This document shows, piece by piece, positions 32,169-43,300 of a DNA stretch of 64,000 bases. The DNA is taken from positions 248,001-312,000 of the forward strand of contig BRXU01000046.1 of the NCBI GenBank assembly GCA_030267565.1. The letters run 5' to 3'. Made by a program: the position numbers and the translations under genes. The DNA is from Pleodorina starrii (lineage: Eukaryota > Chlorophyta > Chlorophyceae > Chlamydomonadales > Volvocaceae). Position 1 is the first letter of the stretch. Each line of letters starts with the position of its first letter. The notes under the pieces are model-generated. The model was not told the DNA's origin and made no database searches. It saw only the letters and a list, made by a program, of their open reading frames with translations.

Positions 32169-32380
32169 CTTGCATTAAGACTTTTAGGGTTCGATTACAT
32201 ATGCACGAAACAGTGTCTTGCAGTTAGACTTTAAGTCGGGAATCAGTTTATAAGTGGTGTTTACATTTCAGCCGGAAAGTGGTTTCGTACATAAAAGTCT
32301 TAATGCAAGTTTTATGTACGAAATTATTATGTACGAAACCACTTTCCGGCTGAAATGTTAACACCACTTATAAACTGATT
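32169..32380. repeat. Nested foldback: 54-bp hairpin plus 18-bp outer repeat
   Basis: Arms 32241-32294 and 32327-32380 pair at 53 of 54 positions around a 32-base loop. A separate perfect 18-base inverted pair (32169-32186 with 32292-32309, CTTGCATTAAGACTTTTA) overlaps the first arm, so alternative folds are possible. There is no coding potential. Confidence 0.85.
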
Positions 32381-32826
32381 GTACCAAGTGAACCAATGGT
32401 GCGCAGACGGGCTTTACCAGACATTTGACTGAATAGCCTGCTTACGCAACGCCGCTGTCATGTCATGTATCCTACGTTCTATTCCTTACCAATACTTGGA
32501 CGCTTGAAGCAGGCCCGCGACAAGCAATGAGCGCTAGAGCTTTCGGGGGCCTTTCCGGCAGACGCTATTTGCTTGCTTCCGGCAGACCAATTTAACTGAA
32601 CCTCTGACATGAACAACTTGAGAGAGCGGCGAGGTGCCAGGGCAGCGCCGAACTGCTCCGAGCAGTAAGACGGTCTCCTAAAAGCTCGGCTGCAGGCCGC
32701 ATACGGAAGCCTCGGAAGCTTGATTGCTGAGACACGCGTTTGTGGGACACGGGGAAAAGCGGGGGAGCGGTGTTAAGCGTTGTTAAGGCAATTGACAGAG
32801 CGAGGCCTCCGGCACTGTCCCGGGAT

Positions 32827-32998
32827 GGGGCCGGCTCCAGCAGTTGTACTGACACGGCTGGGGCCGGCTCCAGCAGTTGCAATTGCACGGCTGGGATCGG
32901 CTCCCACAGTTCCAATTGCACGGGCGGGGTCAGCTCCAGCAGTTACAATTGCCCTGGCGGGGTCAGCTCCAGCAGTTACAATTGCCCTGGCGGGGTCG
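32827..32998 (+). repeat. 33-base minisatellite, five copies
   Basis: Units start at 32827, 32860, 32893, 32926 and 32959 (consensus beginning GGGGCCGGCTCCAGCAGTTG). The last two are almost identical and the first three diverge, consistent with expansion at the 3' end. The period is a multiple of three, so an 11-residue repeat appears in one frame, without other gene evidence. Confidence 0.85.
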
Positions 32999-33059
32999 TC
33001 AACGACAGTTGGCAATGGCACCGGCAGCAGATGCTGCGACAACGGCCACCCTTCAGATG

Positions 33060-34393
33060 TCACTCCCGGAGAGTCTGTCCTACACTCCTGTTCGTGTAAC
33101 CGTCACATGTCGCCATCTGGTCTATTCGTCGTGTTGCCTTCCCTCGATATGATTTGTTGATACCCTTTAGCGCTGCATTTGCATTGTACGCTTTCGTTTG
33201 TGCATTGTCCGCTTCCCGGTTTCGGCCTTCTCCTTCCCGCTGTTCGCGCTCCACTGCGTTTCCTCGCACAAATGAATTCCATTGTTTATGTAATTCTTGC
33301 ATGTGTTTTTACGCAACGCTTGCGTCCTCAGGGCGCTTGGTTCTGCTTCCTGCGCAGTACGCATGCGTCACCGCATTTCCTAATGTTTTCCGTTCGGGTA
33401 AACGATGGGCGCCTTCAATTCAAAAACATGTCGCCTTTGACATGCGGCTGTACGGGCCCTCGCAGGCACACAGCGCAGTGCGCCCTGCACTGGCTTCCTC
33501 GTGGCGCTTTCCCTTGTATGACTCCGTTTCGTCTCGCCGATCCTCGCTTCCAACTCACATACTTCCGCCCTTGCCTTTGTTTGTATTGTACTCGTTGTCA
33601 GCGTGCAACGGTGCCGCTGACAAAGAATGCGACTGTACCGCCCCGTTACCGCTCACATGTGTACTGCGGAGCCAGATATTATAATATTTACAAAAAGCGT
33701 GAGCCGAACTTTTACTAGTTTGAAATGAAAGGCACTATCAGTACATAATCTAGTCTATAATAACGAAACTAGTGTGTTTCTTTCAGAGATTAGTAACTTA
33801 TCCCCCGTCCTGTACAGCTCGTCCCAACTACCAGAGTTTCAGGCCACTTTAAGGTCGTCGATCGATCAGCATATGCCGTGTACGACACATAAAGCGCGCG
33901 CGGCGCCCGGTCTCATTAACGATACACATAGTGCGATCGCACTATGTAGCTGTTATCCAACTCCTCTGTAATTAATGAACTCTTTAATGATAAAAACTTG
34001 GCACTTCCAATCCTGTGCGGCGCCTTATGTTCAGGCTATGCATAATTAGCCTGCTAATATCAAAAAGACGTCGCCAGCCCTGACACCCAGCAGATTGTAG
34101 GTCTTCGTCACACTTCTGTCCCGAGCGTCTGTATTAACGTGCTTCAAATTTTCTCTCCCTGTCTATATCATCAGCTGAGGGGCAAACTTTAGGTGCAAGC
34201 TAAGCGCTTGCTGTTCGGTTGTGTGCGACGCTAGACCCATAGCTGGCATGCATGCTAGCTGTGCCGTTGTCACAGCGCGCGGAGCCCCTTTATTTCCGCC
34301 TCAAACCTACAACCGTTTGTTCTCCTTGCTTGTCGCTGTCACTAGCAGGTACTGGAACGAAGAAACTTCCGTCGCATATCAACCGGGATTCCA
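33060..34393. repeat. Intergenic repeat block shared with 60.29-62.7 kb
   Basis: 33090-33690 matches 60290-60810 at roughly 80-85%, and 33860-34393 matches 61877-62703 at about 90%, apart from the insertions present only in the second copy. A vestige of the MITE at 54.9 kb (AAAAAGCGTGAGCCGAAC) is visible at about 33692-33712. Short open frames in this block are not conserved between copies, so I do not call a gene. The segment just before 34394 should contain the promoter of the lectin gene. Confidence 0.7.
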
Positions 34394-37300
34394 ATGGCGG
34401 CATGGAGGTGGCGAAGCGCGTCCACGCTACCGGTTACATTATTGTACCTGCTGTTCGCGTTCGTCTATTATGAGCCACTTCTGCCACAAGCAGCCATGAT
34501 GACCGCCCTGGATCAAGACCTCGACCAACCAAGGGAGCCGTTTGAAGGGTAAGTAAGTTGCTTTTCTGGCGGGTGCGCACTGCGTGCTGTATGTACTGGC
34601 TTCACCGAACACCGTGGCATCGACTGGTGGATTGCGACATTTGCTCCCGGCGGGGCACATACACTGCTCTCACCCGCGCATACTGCTCCCAGCTGGCCAG
34701 CTCCCCGCCGTCCCGCTCCCGCCAATCCATTGCTTCTGAGCTGAAGTAACGCAATCCAGAAGTTTGCTAACCATGCTGCTCCGTCGGTAATCACGAATGA
34801 CGCCTGCGTGCAGAGTTGTTGCCGACCTTGGTGACACCCTCCTGCGAGGCCACGCCGCCGAGGTCCGCAACCACCAGCGTGCACTCGCTGCCGTGACCAC
34901 GCCAACTCCAACCCCTTCACCAGCTCAACTGCCGGCGCCCCGCTCGCCACCAGGACCCCTTTCGCCGCCGCCACGGCGGTCGCCACCGCCCACATTGCGA
35001 CCTCCGCCACCGCAACCTATCCAGTTTCCACCTTCATCACCTCCACCTTCGCCAACGCCATCGCCACCGCCATCGCCACCGCCCCCGGGTACGTAGGAAC
35101 AAGCGCGCCCGTACGTCGGTCGTCTGCATATAATTCCCGAAGAAAGCGTAAAGAAAGCACGCCAGAGAACCCGTTAGGGGCTTCTCTGGCTGCTTGCTGC
35201 TTTCTCGAGGGAGGGGCGTTTGTTTGTTTGTTTGTTTGTTTGTTTGTTTGTTCGGAGGTACAGCTGGAAAGAGCAGGTTGGCAAAGAATAAAACTGCACC
35301 GCTAACGTCAAAGCTGTCCCGTACGGATATATACGGGACAGCTTTGACGATAGCGGTGCACCGAGCCGACGTCGCGTGATCGATTCATGCGGGATGCAAT
35401 GCGCGCGGCGGTTAGCCCGCGCGAGTAGGCTCCTCAGTGGGGGCTGCAAGCACTGTGGAGAGCGGTACATTACTGAAACTGCAGACCAGGTCACAAGTCA
35501 GGTTTGCTGAGCAAGTGGAGTATACGAATCCCAAAACAACAGAACAAAAGAGAACCCGGTAGGGGCTTTTCTGCTTCTGCGTCCTCACCCGCAAAAAGCT
35601 TAAGGAAAGCACGACAGAGAAATTGAGGACGGCACACGTGGGGCCGTACAATTGTAACGTAATGTGAGGCCGTGCAAGGGATTTCCGACCGCCTGTTGCG
35701 CTCAGGAGCGCCTCGTTAATTCCAGGTTCAATTAGTGTACACCAGAGTGGGTACTTCGAAGGATGTTGAAAGGCTGGTGGCACTGTTGGGTGAAGGAGGA
35801 CGGCACACGTGGGGCCGTATCGCCGTGAAGGGGCAGTGCAAGGAAGTTCCGTCTGCCTGCGGGAGTCAGGAGCGCCGCGGAGAAGGAGGCGGCGTTAGCG
35901 AACGAACCCAGAACCCAGCAATACTTAACGAACATACCTGTAACCTTACCGAGCTGAAAAGCGCAGCGACCGCGTCATCGCCGGCTGGCTGGCTGGGTGG
36001 CTGGCTGGGTGGGTGCGTGGCTGGATGGCCGGGTGGCTGGGTGACTGGGTGGCTGGCTGGGTGGCTGGGTGAGTGGCTGGGTGGCTAGGTGGCTGGGTGG
36101 CTGGGTGGCTGGGTGGGTGGCTGGCTGGGTGGCTGGGTGAGTGGCTGGGTGGCTAGGTGGATGGGTTGATGGGTGGCTGGGTGGCTGGGTGGGTGGCTGG
36201 GTGGCTGGGTGGCTGGGTGGGTGGCTGGATGGCTGGGTGGCTGGGTGACTGGGTGGCTGGCTGGGTGGGTGCGTGGCTGGGTGGCTGGGTGGCTGGGTGG
36301 CTGGGTGGCTGGGTGGCTGGGTGGCTGGGTGGCTGGGTGGCTGGGTGGCTGGCTGGGTGGCTGGCTGGGTGGCTGGCTGGGTGGCTGGGTGGCTGGCTGG
36401 GTGGGTGCGTGGCTGGCTGGGTGGGTGCATGGCTGGATGGCTGGGTGGCTGGGTGGCTGGCTGGATGGCTGGGTGGGTGCGTGGCTGGGTGGCTGGGTGG
36501 CTGAGTGGCTGGGTGGCTGGCTGGGTGGCCGAGTGGGTGGGTGGCCGGGTGGGTGGCTGGGTGGGTTGCTGGCTGGGTGGGGTAAAAAGAAAGTACCGGT
36601 ATCGCAGCGGAGAAGGAGGCGGCGTTAGCGAAGGAACCCAGAACCCAGCAATACTTACCGAACATACCTGTAACCTTACCGAGCTGAAAAGTGCAGCGAC
36701 CGCGTCACCGCCGGACCAACCCAGACGGACGAGTACGTGCGACAGCACAAGAACGGCACGAGCGCCCGGACAAAACAACCCGACAAATGGGAGACTCACC
36801 TGCGCTCGATGGAGGAAACGAATTGGAAAGAAGCGAAGGAAACGGCGTGAGTAACGGTAATGGGCAACGGCAATGTCAGCGAAGGAAGGAGCGAGCAGGC
36901 AGGCAAGCAAAGCAGGACACACATAAACCCACGAACGAGCTGGGGCGGCGACGCGGCGCAAAAGAGGGCAGGAAGGGGCGGCGGGGCAGAGAACAAAGGG
37001 ATACGAAACATATAGAACAAAAGGGATGAGCAAAACGTACGACGGCAGGGAGGCGAAAGGCAGACGGGAAAGGGCAAAGGAAAAGAGAATGGCAAGGAGA
37101 ACGGCAAAGGGAAAGAGAACAGCAGAAGGCAGGAAGACGAGTGCGGGAGGGACAGAAGGCGGGGCAGGGGAGAAAGGGCGAAGGGGCACGAGGGCAAGGG
37201 CAAGGGCGAGGCGAAGGGAAGAACGACGGCAGGACGAGCGGAAAGGGCAGAGGCAGCGGGGCGCGGGAAGATGCGATGCGCAGGAGGGGCCGGGTGGCGG

Positions 37301-40300
37301 AGCGTGAAGAGTCGGCTCCCCACCACACGGGCTGAGCACGCAGGCCACCACGCATGAGGGGCCTGGGGCGAGGTGAATGCGTGCGGCCAAGGGTGGACAG
37401 GGACAGGGCAGGGACAGGTCGGGGCAGAGGCGGGGCAGGGGAAAGGCATGCGGGGGGGGGCAGGGGGGGGGAATGGGGCAGGGCACGAGGGCCAAGGAAT
37501 ACCCAGACGTACATACATCTAGGCATAATAATAAAGCCCGCTCTATGGCAGCCCAATCGGGGTAACCTAGCAAGGTCCCGTCTCGGTATCCTCGCTCCCT
37601 GTCATCACGCCTGGTAACCCACGCTCACTGCATGCCCCCTGCCTTGTGTGTTCAGCCTCCCGTGTATCAGGTGGACTTACTGTGGGCCCAGTCTGCGACA
37701 GAAATCTCCCCGTCGTCCTGAACTGCCCGACTGGCCAGACGATCAGCTCCATCACCTCAGCATTCTATGGGCGCTCTGACACGACCACCTGCGCCTACGC
37801 CCCCTCGGCCTACCTGTCCAACACGAGCTGCAGCGCCCCCAACTACCAAGCGATGGTGTCAGCGGCCTGCCTTTCCAAGGCATCGTGCTCCGTCCCTAAG
37901 ACTGCGGATCCCTGCTTCGGTACCATCAAGTGGGCTAACATCTCCTACACATGTGCACTGCTGCCGGGTAAGATTTGCCGTCCAGACCGATGCATATACG
38001 AAGCATAGCCCCCTACCGTAGCTATAAATAAGACGAAGCATAATACAAGACATTAAACCCCCCAGACGAGTAATAATTGAACCCCCCGCCGTACCCCCCA
38101 GGGTATCTATAAAACGTAATGGGCCGTAGGCGCTGCCAGGGTTTGGTGCGTGTGGCTGGTGTACACCGCTGATCCTTTTGGGTCCATTCATGTATTCGCG
38201 CTCCGCTCGCTGCCGTGTAAAAAGCCATTCATAAATCCATAAAATGTTCGCCCATCATGCACAAGCCATGCTTGCCTAATCGATATAACTATATATATAC
38301 ATACATGCACGCACGCAGCTGTCCTACGCATGCATGCATCAATGCTGCCATAATTTACCATCAATGCCCCCTGAACCCCGCCCACCCTGCTGCCTGCACG
38401 CCTAGCAAACCCACGTCAAGTTGCCCAGTGAATGGTTATCCTCCCTCGCTATCCCAGATAGTGTTTATCCTCTCAGATACCATACTACGATATATCCGTA
38501 TTCATCATTGTAATGCCAAAGTACCTTTGGTCCCTATATACTCCCCATTTCCCCTTACGGCCCGGGCCCTTCTGAGCTTCTATGCCCTGGCACTCACAGT
38601 GCTGCATGCATAGGCCCCTGCTAGGCAGCAGGCCCCTGCATGCTACGCAAGCTGAGCGCCACGCCGCCGCAGCAGCACATGCATTGAAGATGACACATTC
38701 AGATCCCTAGCACAAGTTCTTCTAGGCCTGCCAGGCCCCTGCTAGGACCCGGGTATATCTATCAGATGTCCAAGCCACCCCCTGATAGACCTGATACGTA
38801 GGTCAATGTGCAAGGCATGCTATGGCCTTGGCTTCAGGTACCTGATCAGCCCTAGCAGGCGCCTATCAGCATTTTTACATATAGCAGGCGCCTGCTGTCC
38901 TAGCTATCAGATCGCCCTGCCGCATGCGGGCCCTGCGTGGGGTGGGGAACGGGACCGCCCAGGCATGGAGTTTCGTCACCCGGAGCTTGTTGGGTGCCAC
39001 GCGCTGCGTACCCTGGGGGATGTCTTGCTTGCACGGGAGGCGTTGACCGCGGTGCTCCGTGTCCCCGACCAGGGCGGGCTTGTGGTGCGCACTGAGTGGC
39101 GCGCGGCCGTTGAGCGGCGCCTGCAGCCCCGGACCCCGTTGGCGTGCTCAATTCTGGAGTTTAGACGGTGGCAGGAGTGTTGTGCAACGCTCGAGGCATA
39201 CCCTTATATAACCCTAAGCATAGGGAGTGCAATGGTCATATAACCCTAAAACCCTAAACCCTAAGCCGCCCTTTGACTGAAAATGGAAGCCTGTCGTCAT
39301 GGTTTTCTTGATTAGCTCCACATCCTTGGCCTGCCTTGCCTCGCGTTACGCGCATGCATCCCATTCTATCGTGGGAACCTATCTATTAGGTTAGGTACCT
39401 ATAAAACGTAATGGGCTCTAGGCCGTGCCGTGCCAGTGTTTGGTGCGTGTGGTGTACACCGCTGATCGTTTAGGGTCCATTCATGTACACATGTGAACAC
39501 ATGCCCCCTAGGAATGAAGGTCCGAACTAATATAACTTGCGTTTTTTACATGCCCTCATACATGCGGCAGCAACGTTTTCGATTAACACATACATTCACA
39601 CACACTTGGTTGTCCCACGCACGCAAGTATGCATCCACGCACGAGTGCATGCATGCGTCCATAGAAAATATCTCAAGCGCCCTGAACACTTGCCCCCGCC
39701 CTGGTGCCTGCGCGCCCGCTCGGAATGCAGCTCCACCGTCTCCACCGTCCCCACCGTCTCCACCGTCTCCACCGCCCCCACCGTCTCCACCGAGGCCCCC
39801 AACAGTCTGCCAGCGGATTCCGGGCTACACCTCTGTGCCAGACGTTGACCATGGTGGAGACGATCTTGGCTACCACGGCAAGAACGCGTCCGCCGCCTGC
39901 AACAGCAACCCTAGGTGCGCCGCCTTCAACGAGTACGGATTAATCAAGTCGAGCGCCACGCCGCTGAGATCGTCCGTGGGGTCCTGCCTGTACGTCAAGT
40001 TGCCCAGTGAGTGGTTATCCTCCCGCGCTCACTCTGATAGTTTTTATCCTCTCCGATACCAGACTACAATATATCCGTATTCATCATTCTAATGCTTAAG
40101 TCCCTATATATTCCCAATTTCCCCTTACGGCCCTTCTATGCCCTGACACACACACACACATGGTTGTCCCACGCACGTATGCATCCAAGCATGAATGCAT
40201 GTGTCGATAGAAAATTTTTCAAGCGCCCTGAACACTTGCCCCCGCCCTGGTGCCTGCGCGCCCGCTCGGAATGCAGGTCCACCGTCTCCACCGTCCCCAC

Positions 40301-43300
40301 CGTCTCCACCGTCGCCTCCTTCTCGACCGTCTCCACCGCCCCCACCGTCTCCACCGCCGCCACCGTCTCCACCGCCCCCACCGTCTCCACGGCCCCCACC
40401 GTCTCCACCGTCTCCACCGTCCCCACCGTCTCCACCGTCTCCACCGTCTCAACCGAGGCCCCCAACAGTCTGCCAGCGGATTCCGGGCTACACCTCTGTG
40501 CCAGACGTTGACCATGGTGGAGACGATCTTGGCTACCACGGCAAGAACGCGTCCGCCGCCTGCAACAGCAACCCTAGGTGCGCCGCCTTCAACGAGTACG
40601 GATTAATCAAGTCGAGCGCCACGCCGCTGAGATCGTCCGTGGGGTCCTGCCTGTACGTCAAGTTGCCCAGTGAGTGGTTATCCTCCCGCGCTCACTCTGA
40701 TAGTTTTTATCCTCTCCGATACCAGACTACAATATATCCGTATTCATCATTGTAATGCTTAAGTCCCTATATATTCCCCATTTCCCCTTACGGCCCTTCT
40801 ATGCCCTGACACACACACACACATGGTTGTCCCACGCATGTATGCATCCACGCATGAATGCATGTGTCGATAGAAAATTTTTCAAGCGCCCTGAACACTT
40901 GCCCCCGCCCTGGTGCCTGCGCGCCCGCTCGGAATGCAGGTCCACCGTCTCCACCGTCCCCACCGCCCCCACCGCCCCCACCGTCTCCACCGCCCCCACC
41001 GCCCCCACCGTCTCCACCGCCGCCTCGGTCTCCACCGCCGCCCCCACCAAGGCCCCCAACAGTCTGCAATCCGATTCCGGGCTACACCGCTATGCCAGAC
41101 GTTGATCATGACGGAGACGATCTTGCCTACGTTTTTCTTGTTCCGTTCATTGAATGCAGCGACCGCCCAGAGTGCGCCGCCTTCAACAGGAACGGATTAA
41201 TCAAGTCGAGCGCCACGCCGCTGAGATCGTCCGTGGGGTCCTGCCTGTACGTCAAGACCTCATCTAGTGAGTGCTTCTCCCGTCCATTCGGGGACGGAAA
41301 GGCCCAGTCATACAGGGGCATGCATCGGTTTCATAAACTCATGCATGCACAAAACCCCGAGTGTCTTCATACCCTTGAACACATTACGTAAGCACTGGTC
41401 ATATTTGGTAAAAAGCCACACGCCGCGTCATAAAGCAAGCAGGGTGGCGAAGTATGACGGCTAATGTTCATAAAGCAGGTACGATGTGCACCGGTGAGCG
41501 GGCCGGTAGAATCGGTCTGCTGGTCGGTAGATAGTAGCAGTGCTCAGAGGCTCGACAGTGCTCAGCGCTACCATGCAGAACGAACGTAAGTATTGCTTGA
41601 AATGTACATGAGCGATTATAGGAGGCCTCCAAGGGGTGAGCCATCGATACGCCAAGCGAGCGAGCAAAGCCCTCTCCCAGACCGGCGGGAGGTGTATGGA
41701 TGCCTTAGGGTTTTAGGGTTTGGGTTGGGTTTTTGGGGTTTTAGGTAGGGTTTTAGCGTTTTAGTTTAATTTTAGGGTTTTTAGGGTGTATGAGCATGCC
41801 AAGCCCTGTGCTCCGCGCGGGCCCTGGTCGGTCCATTGAGCCATTCTATCTACCCCAAGCGAGCAGTCAGCCGCCCAACGCTGCCGCTCATCATGCATGG
41901 CCTGCCGCTTGTGTCGCCCTCAGGATGCAAGGCCTACCCCGGCTACTTCGCGTATCCCGGCAAGGACCGCTTACGACGCAATCATCAGGACGTTGACATC
42001 GCCTATTTCAGCGACAACTCCGCTCAGAGCGCATTTGAGTACTGCAACAAGAACTCCTCTTGCAAATCCTTCAACACCTATGGCTGGGCGAAAAGCAGCG
42101 GCACGCCCATAACTCCCCATGATGATGGTTTGTGTTTTTATGTCAAGAGCAGCATGTTCTTATCCCAGGGTACGTACGTACTTGCGTGTGTCTCTGCATG
42201 CAGAAATACTCTGATAGTGGACTGAGCCTGTCCTGCCTTGGCGGTGCGTGGGAGCTAGTGTGAATCATTTGTGTATTACTCGGCACGTACATATATACTA
42301 ACACGCACTGCTGCGAGTCCGCTGGTGTCGTTGGATGCATGAGTCAGGATGCTGCTGTGGATGGCCAGCGCAGGCAGGGGTCAACGAACCATCCACCAAC
42401 CGAAAATGACCCATCACGCTCTTTAGCGCACCAATGACATGATGAAGCACGCACGCAGTTACCCGCCGTACGCACGTATGTATATGCATGCGCGGTCTGC
42501 TGTCCTGTTTCCATGCCAAAGTACTCTGCACGATCGAACGAAGTTGCCAACAGCGATGCGACACACGCATCGTTTTTGCCGCGCTTCGGCGAGCTGACAA
42601 TGCGCGCACGCACTTCGTCATCACATGCAGGCGAATGTTCGGGTGGCCAACTGGCCCAGGCGTTCCAGAGCCTGCCTGGAAGCCTTGAAAGGGACCTCCG
42701 CAGCCTAGTCAACGACTACTGCTTCGGCTACAGCGGCAGGGCCTGGTGAGCGGAACGGAAGCAAGCCGCACCGACATATATACATGCAGCTGCGTGCATG
42801 TAACAAACGGCGCACGCACGCACCAGTCTGCTCGCTGCCCAGCTGATTTATATGCACCTCCTATTTACCTAATTTACAAAGACATGCGGAACATGCAAGC
42901 GTCGTTGTGAGCGAGTGGACGCGATGTGCAGAAGTGCATCATAAGGCCTTGCTGCGTTTTGCTAGTTTTGCTCACATACTCCTGCGGTACCTCGTACTAG
43001 GCCCATGCATGGCTTGGCAGCATACGCTTCTATTGCTGTATATAATCGCATCGTGTCCACGATCGATAAATGAAAGGAGGGCAGCTTATGTAGTGTGTAA
43101 TTACTAAATTTTATTATGTGTATCTGCCATCACTTGGCGGGGGTGCGTGGAAATCGGATTGCTGCAACACGTGATAAATCGCACACCGCAGACGCTATTC
43201 GTGCATATGAAGTGTCGTTTCCCCTCCCTTCAAATTAACTCTCGGTTGCTTGCGCCACATACATGCCTCGCTTGCTCTGCCCGTCACATGCCTTGCAGTG

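Larger units (their letters stand above)
32111..33059. other. Gene-free interval holding foldback and minisatellite
   Basis: Apart from the foldback (32169-32380) and the 33-base minisatellite (32827-32998), nothing with gene character is visible. In-frame translation of the minisatellite is a repeat artefact. Confidence 0.5.
35089..37655 (+). other. Repeat-filled intron 2 of the lectin gene
   Basis: It holds a TTTG tetramer run (35219-35251), a 29-bp hairpin, two 100-base direct repeats, a GGCTGGGT minisatellite and an A/G-rich tract. Long minus-strand frames (up to 532 codons) are products of the minisatellite and polypurine tract. Confidence 0.7.

Noticed and set aside
33154..33718. Plus-strand frames of 176-179 codons in the 33-kb repeat block
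   Set aside because: The related block at 60.3-60.8 kb does not preserve the same frame, so coding constraint is not supported.
35975..37573. 532-codon minus-strand frame rich in HPATQPPS
   Set aside because: Produced by the GGCTGGGT minisatellite and the adjacent purine-rich tract. There is no start context, domain or splice evidence, and it overlaps an intron of the plus-strand gene.
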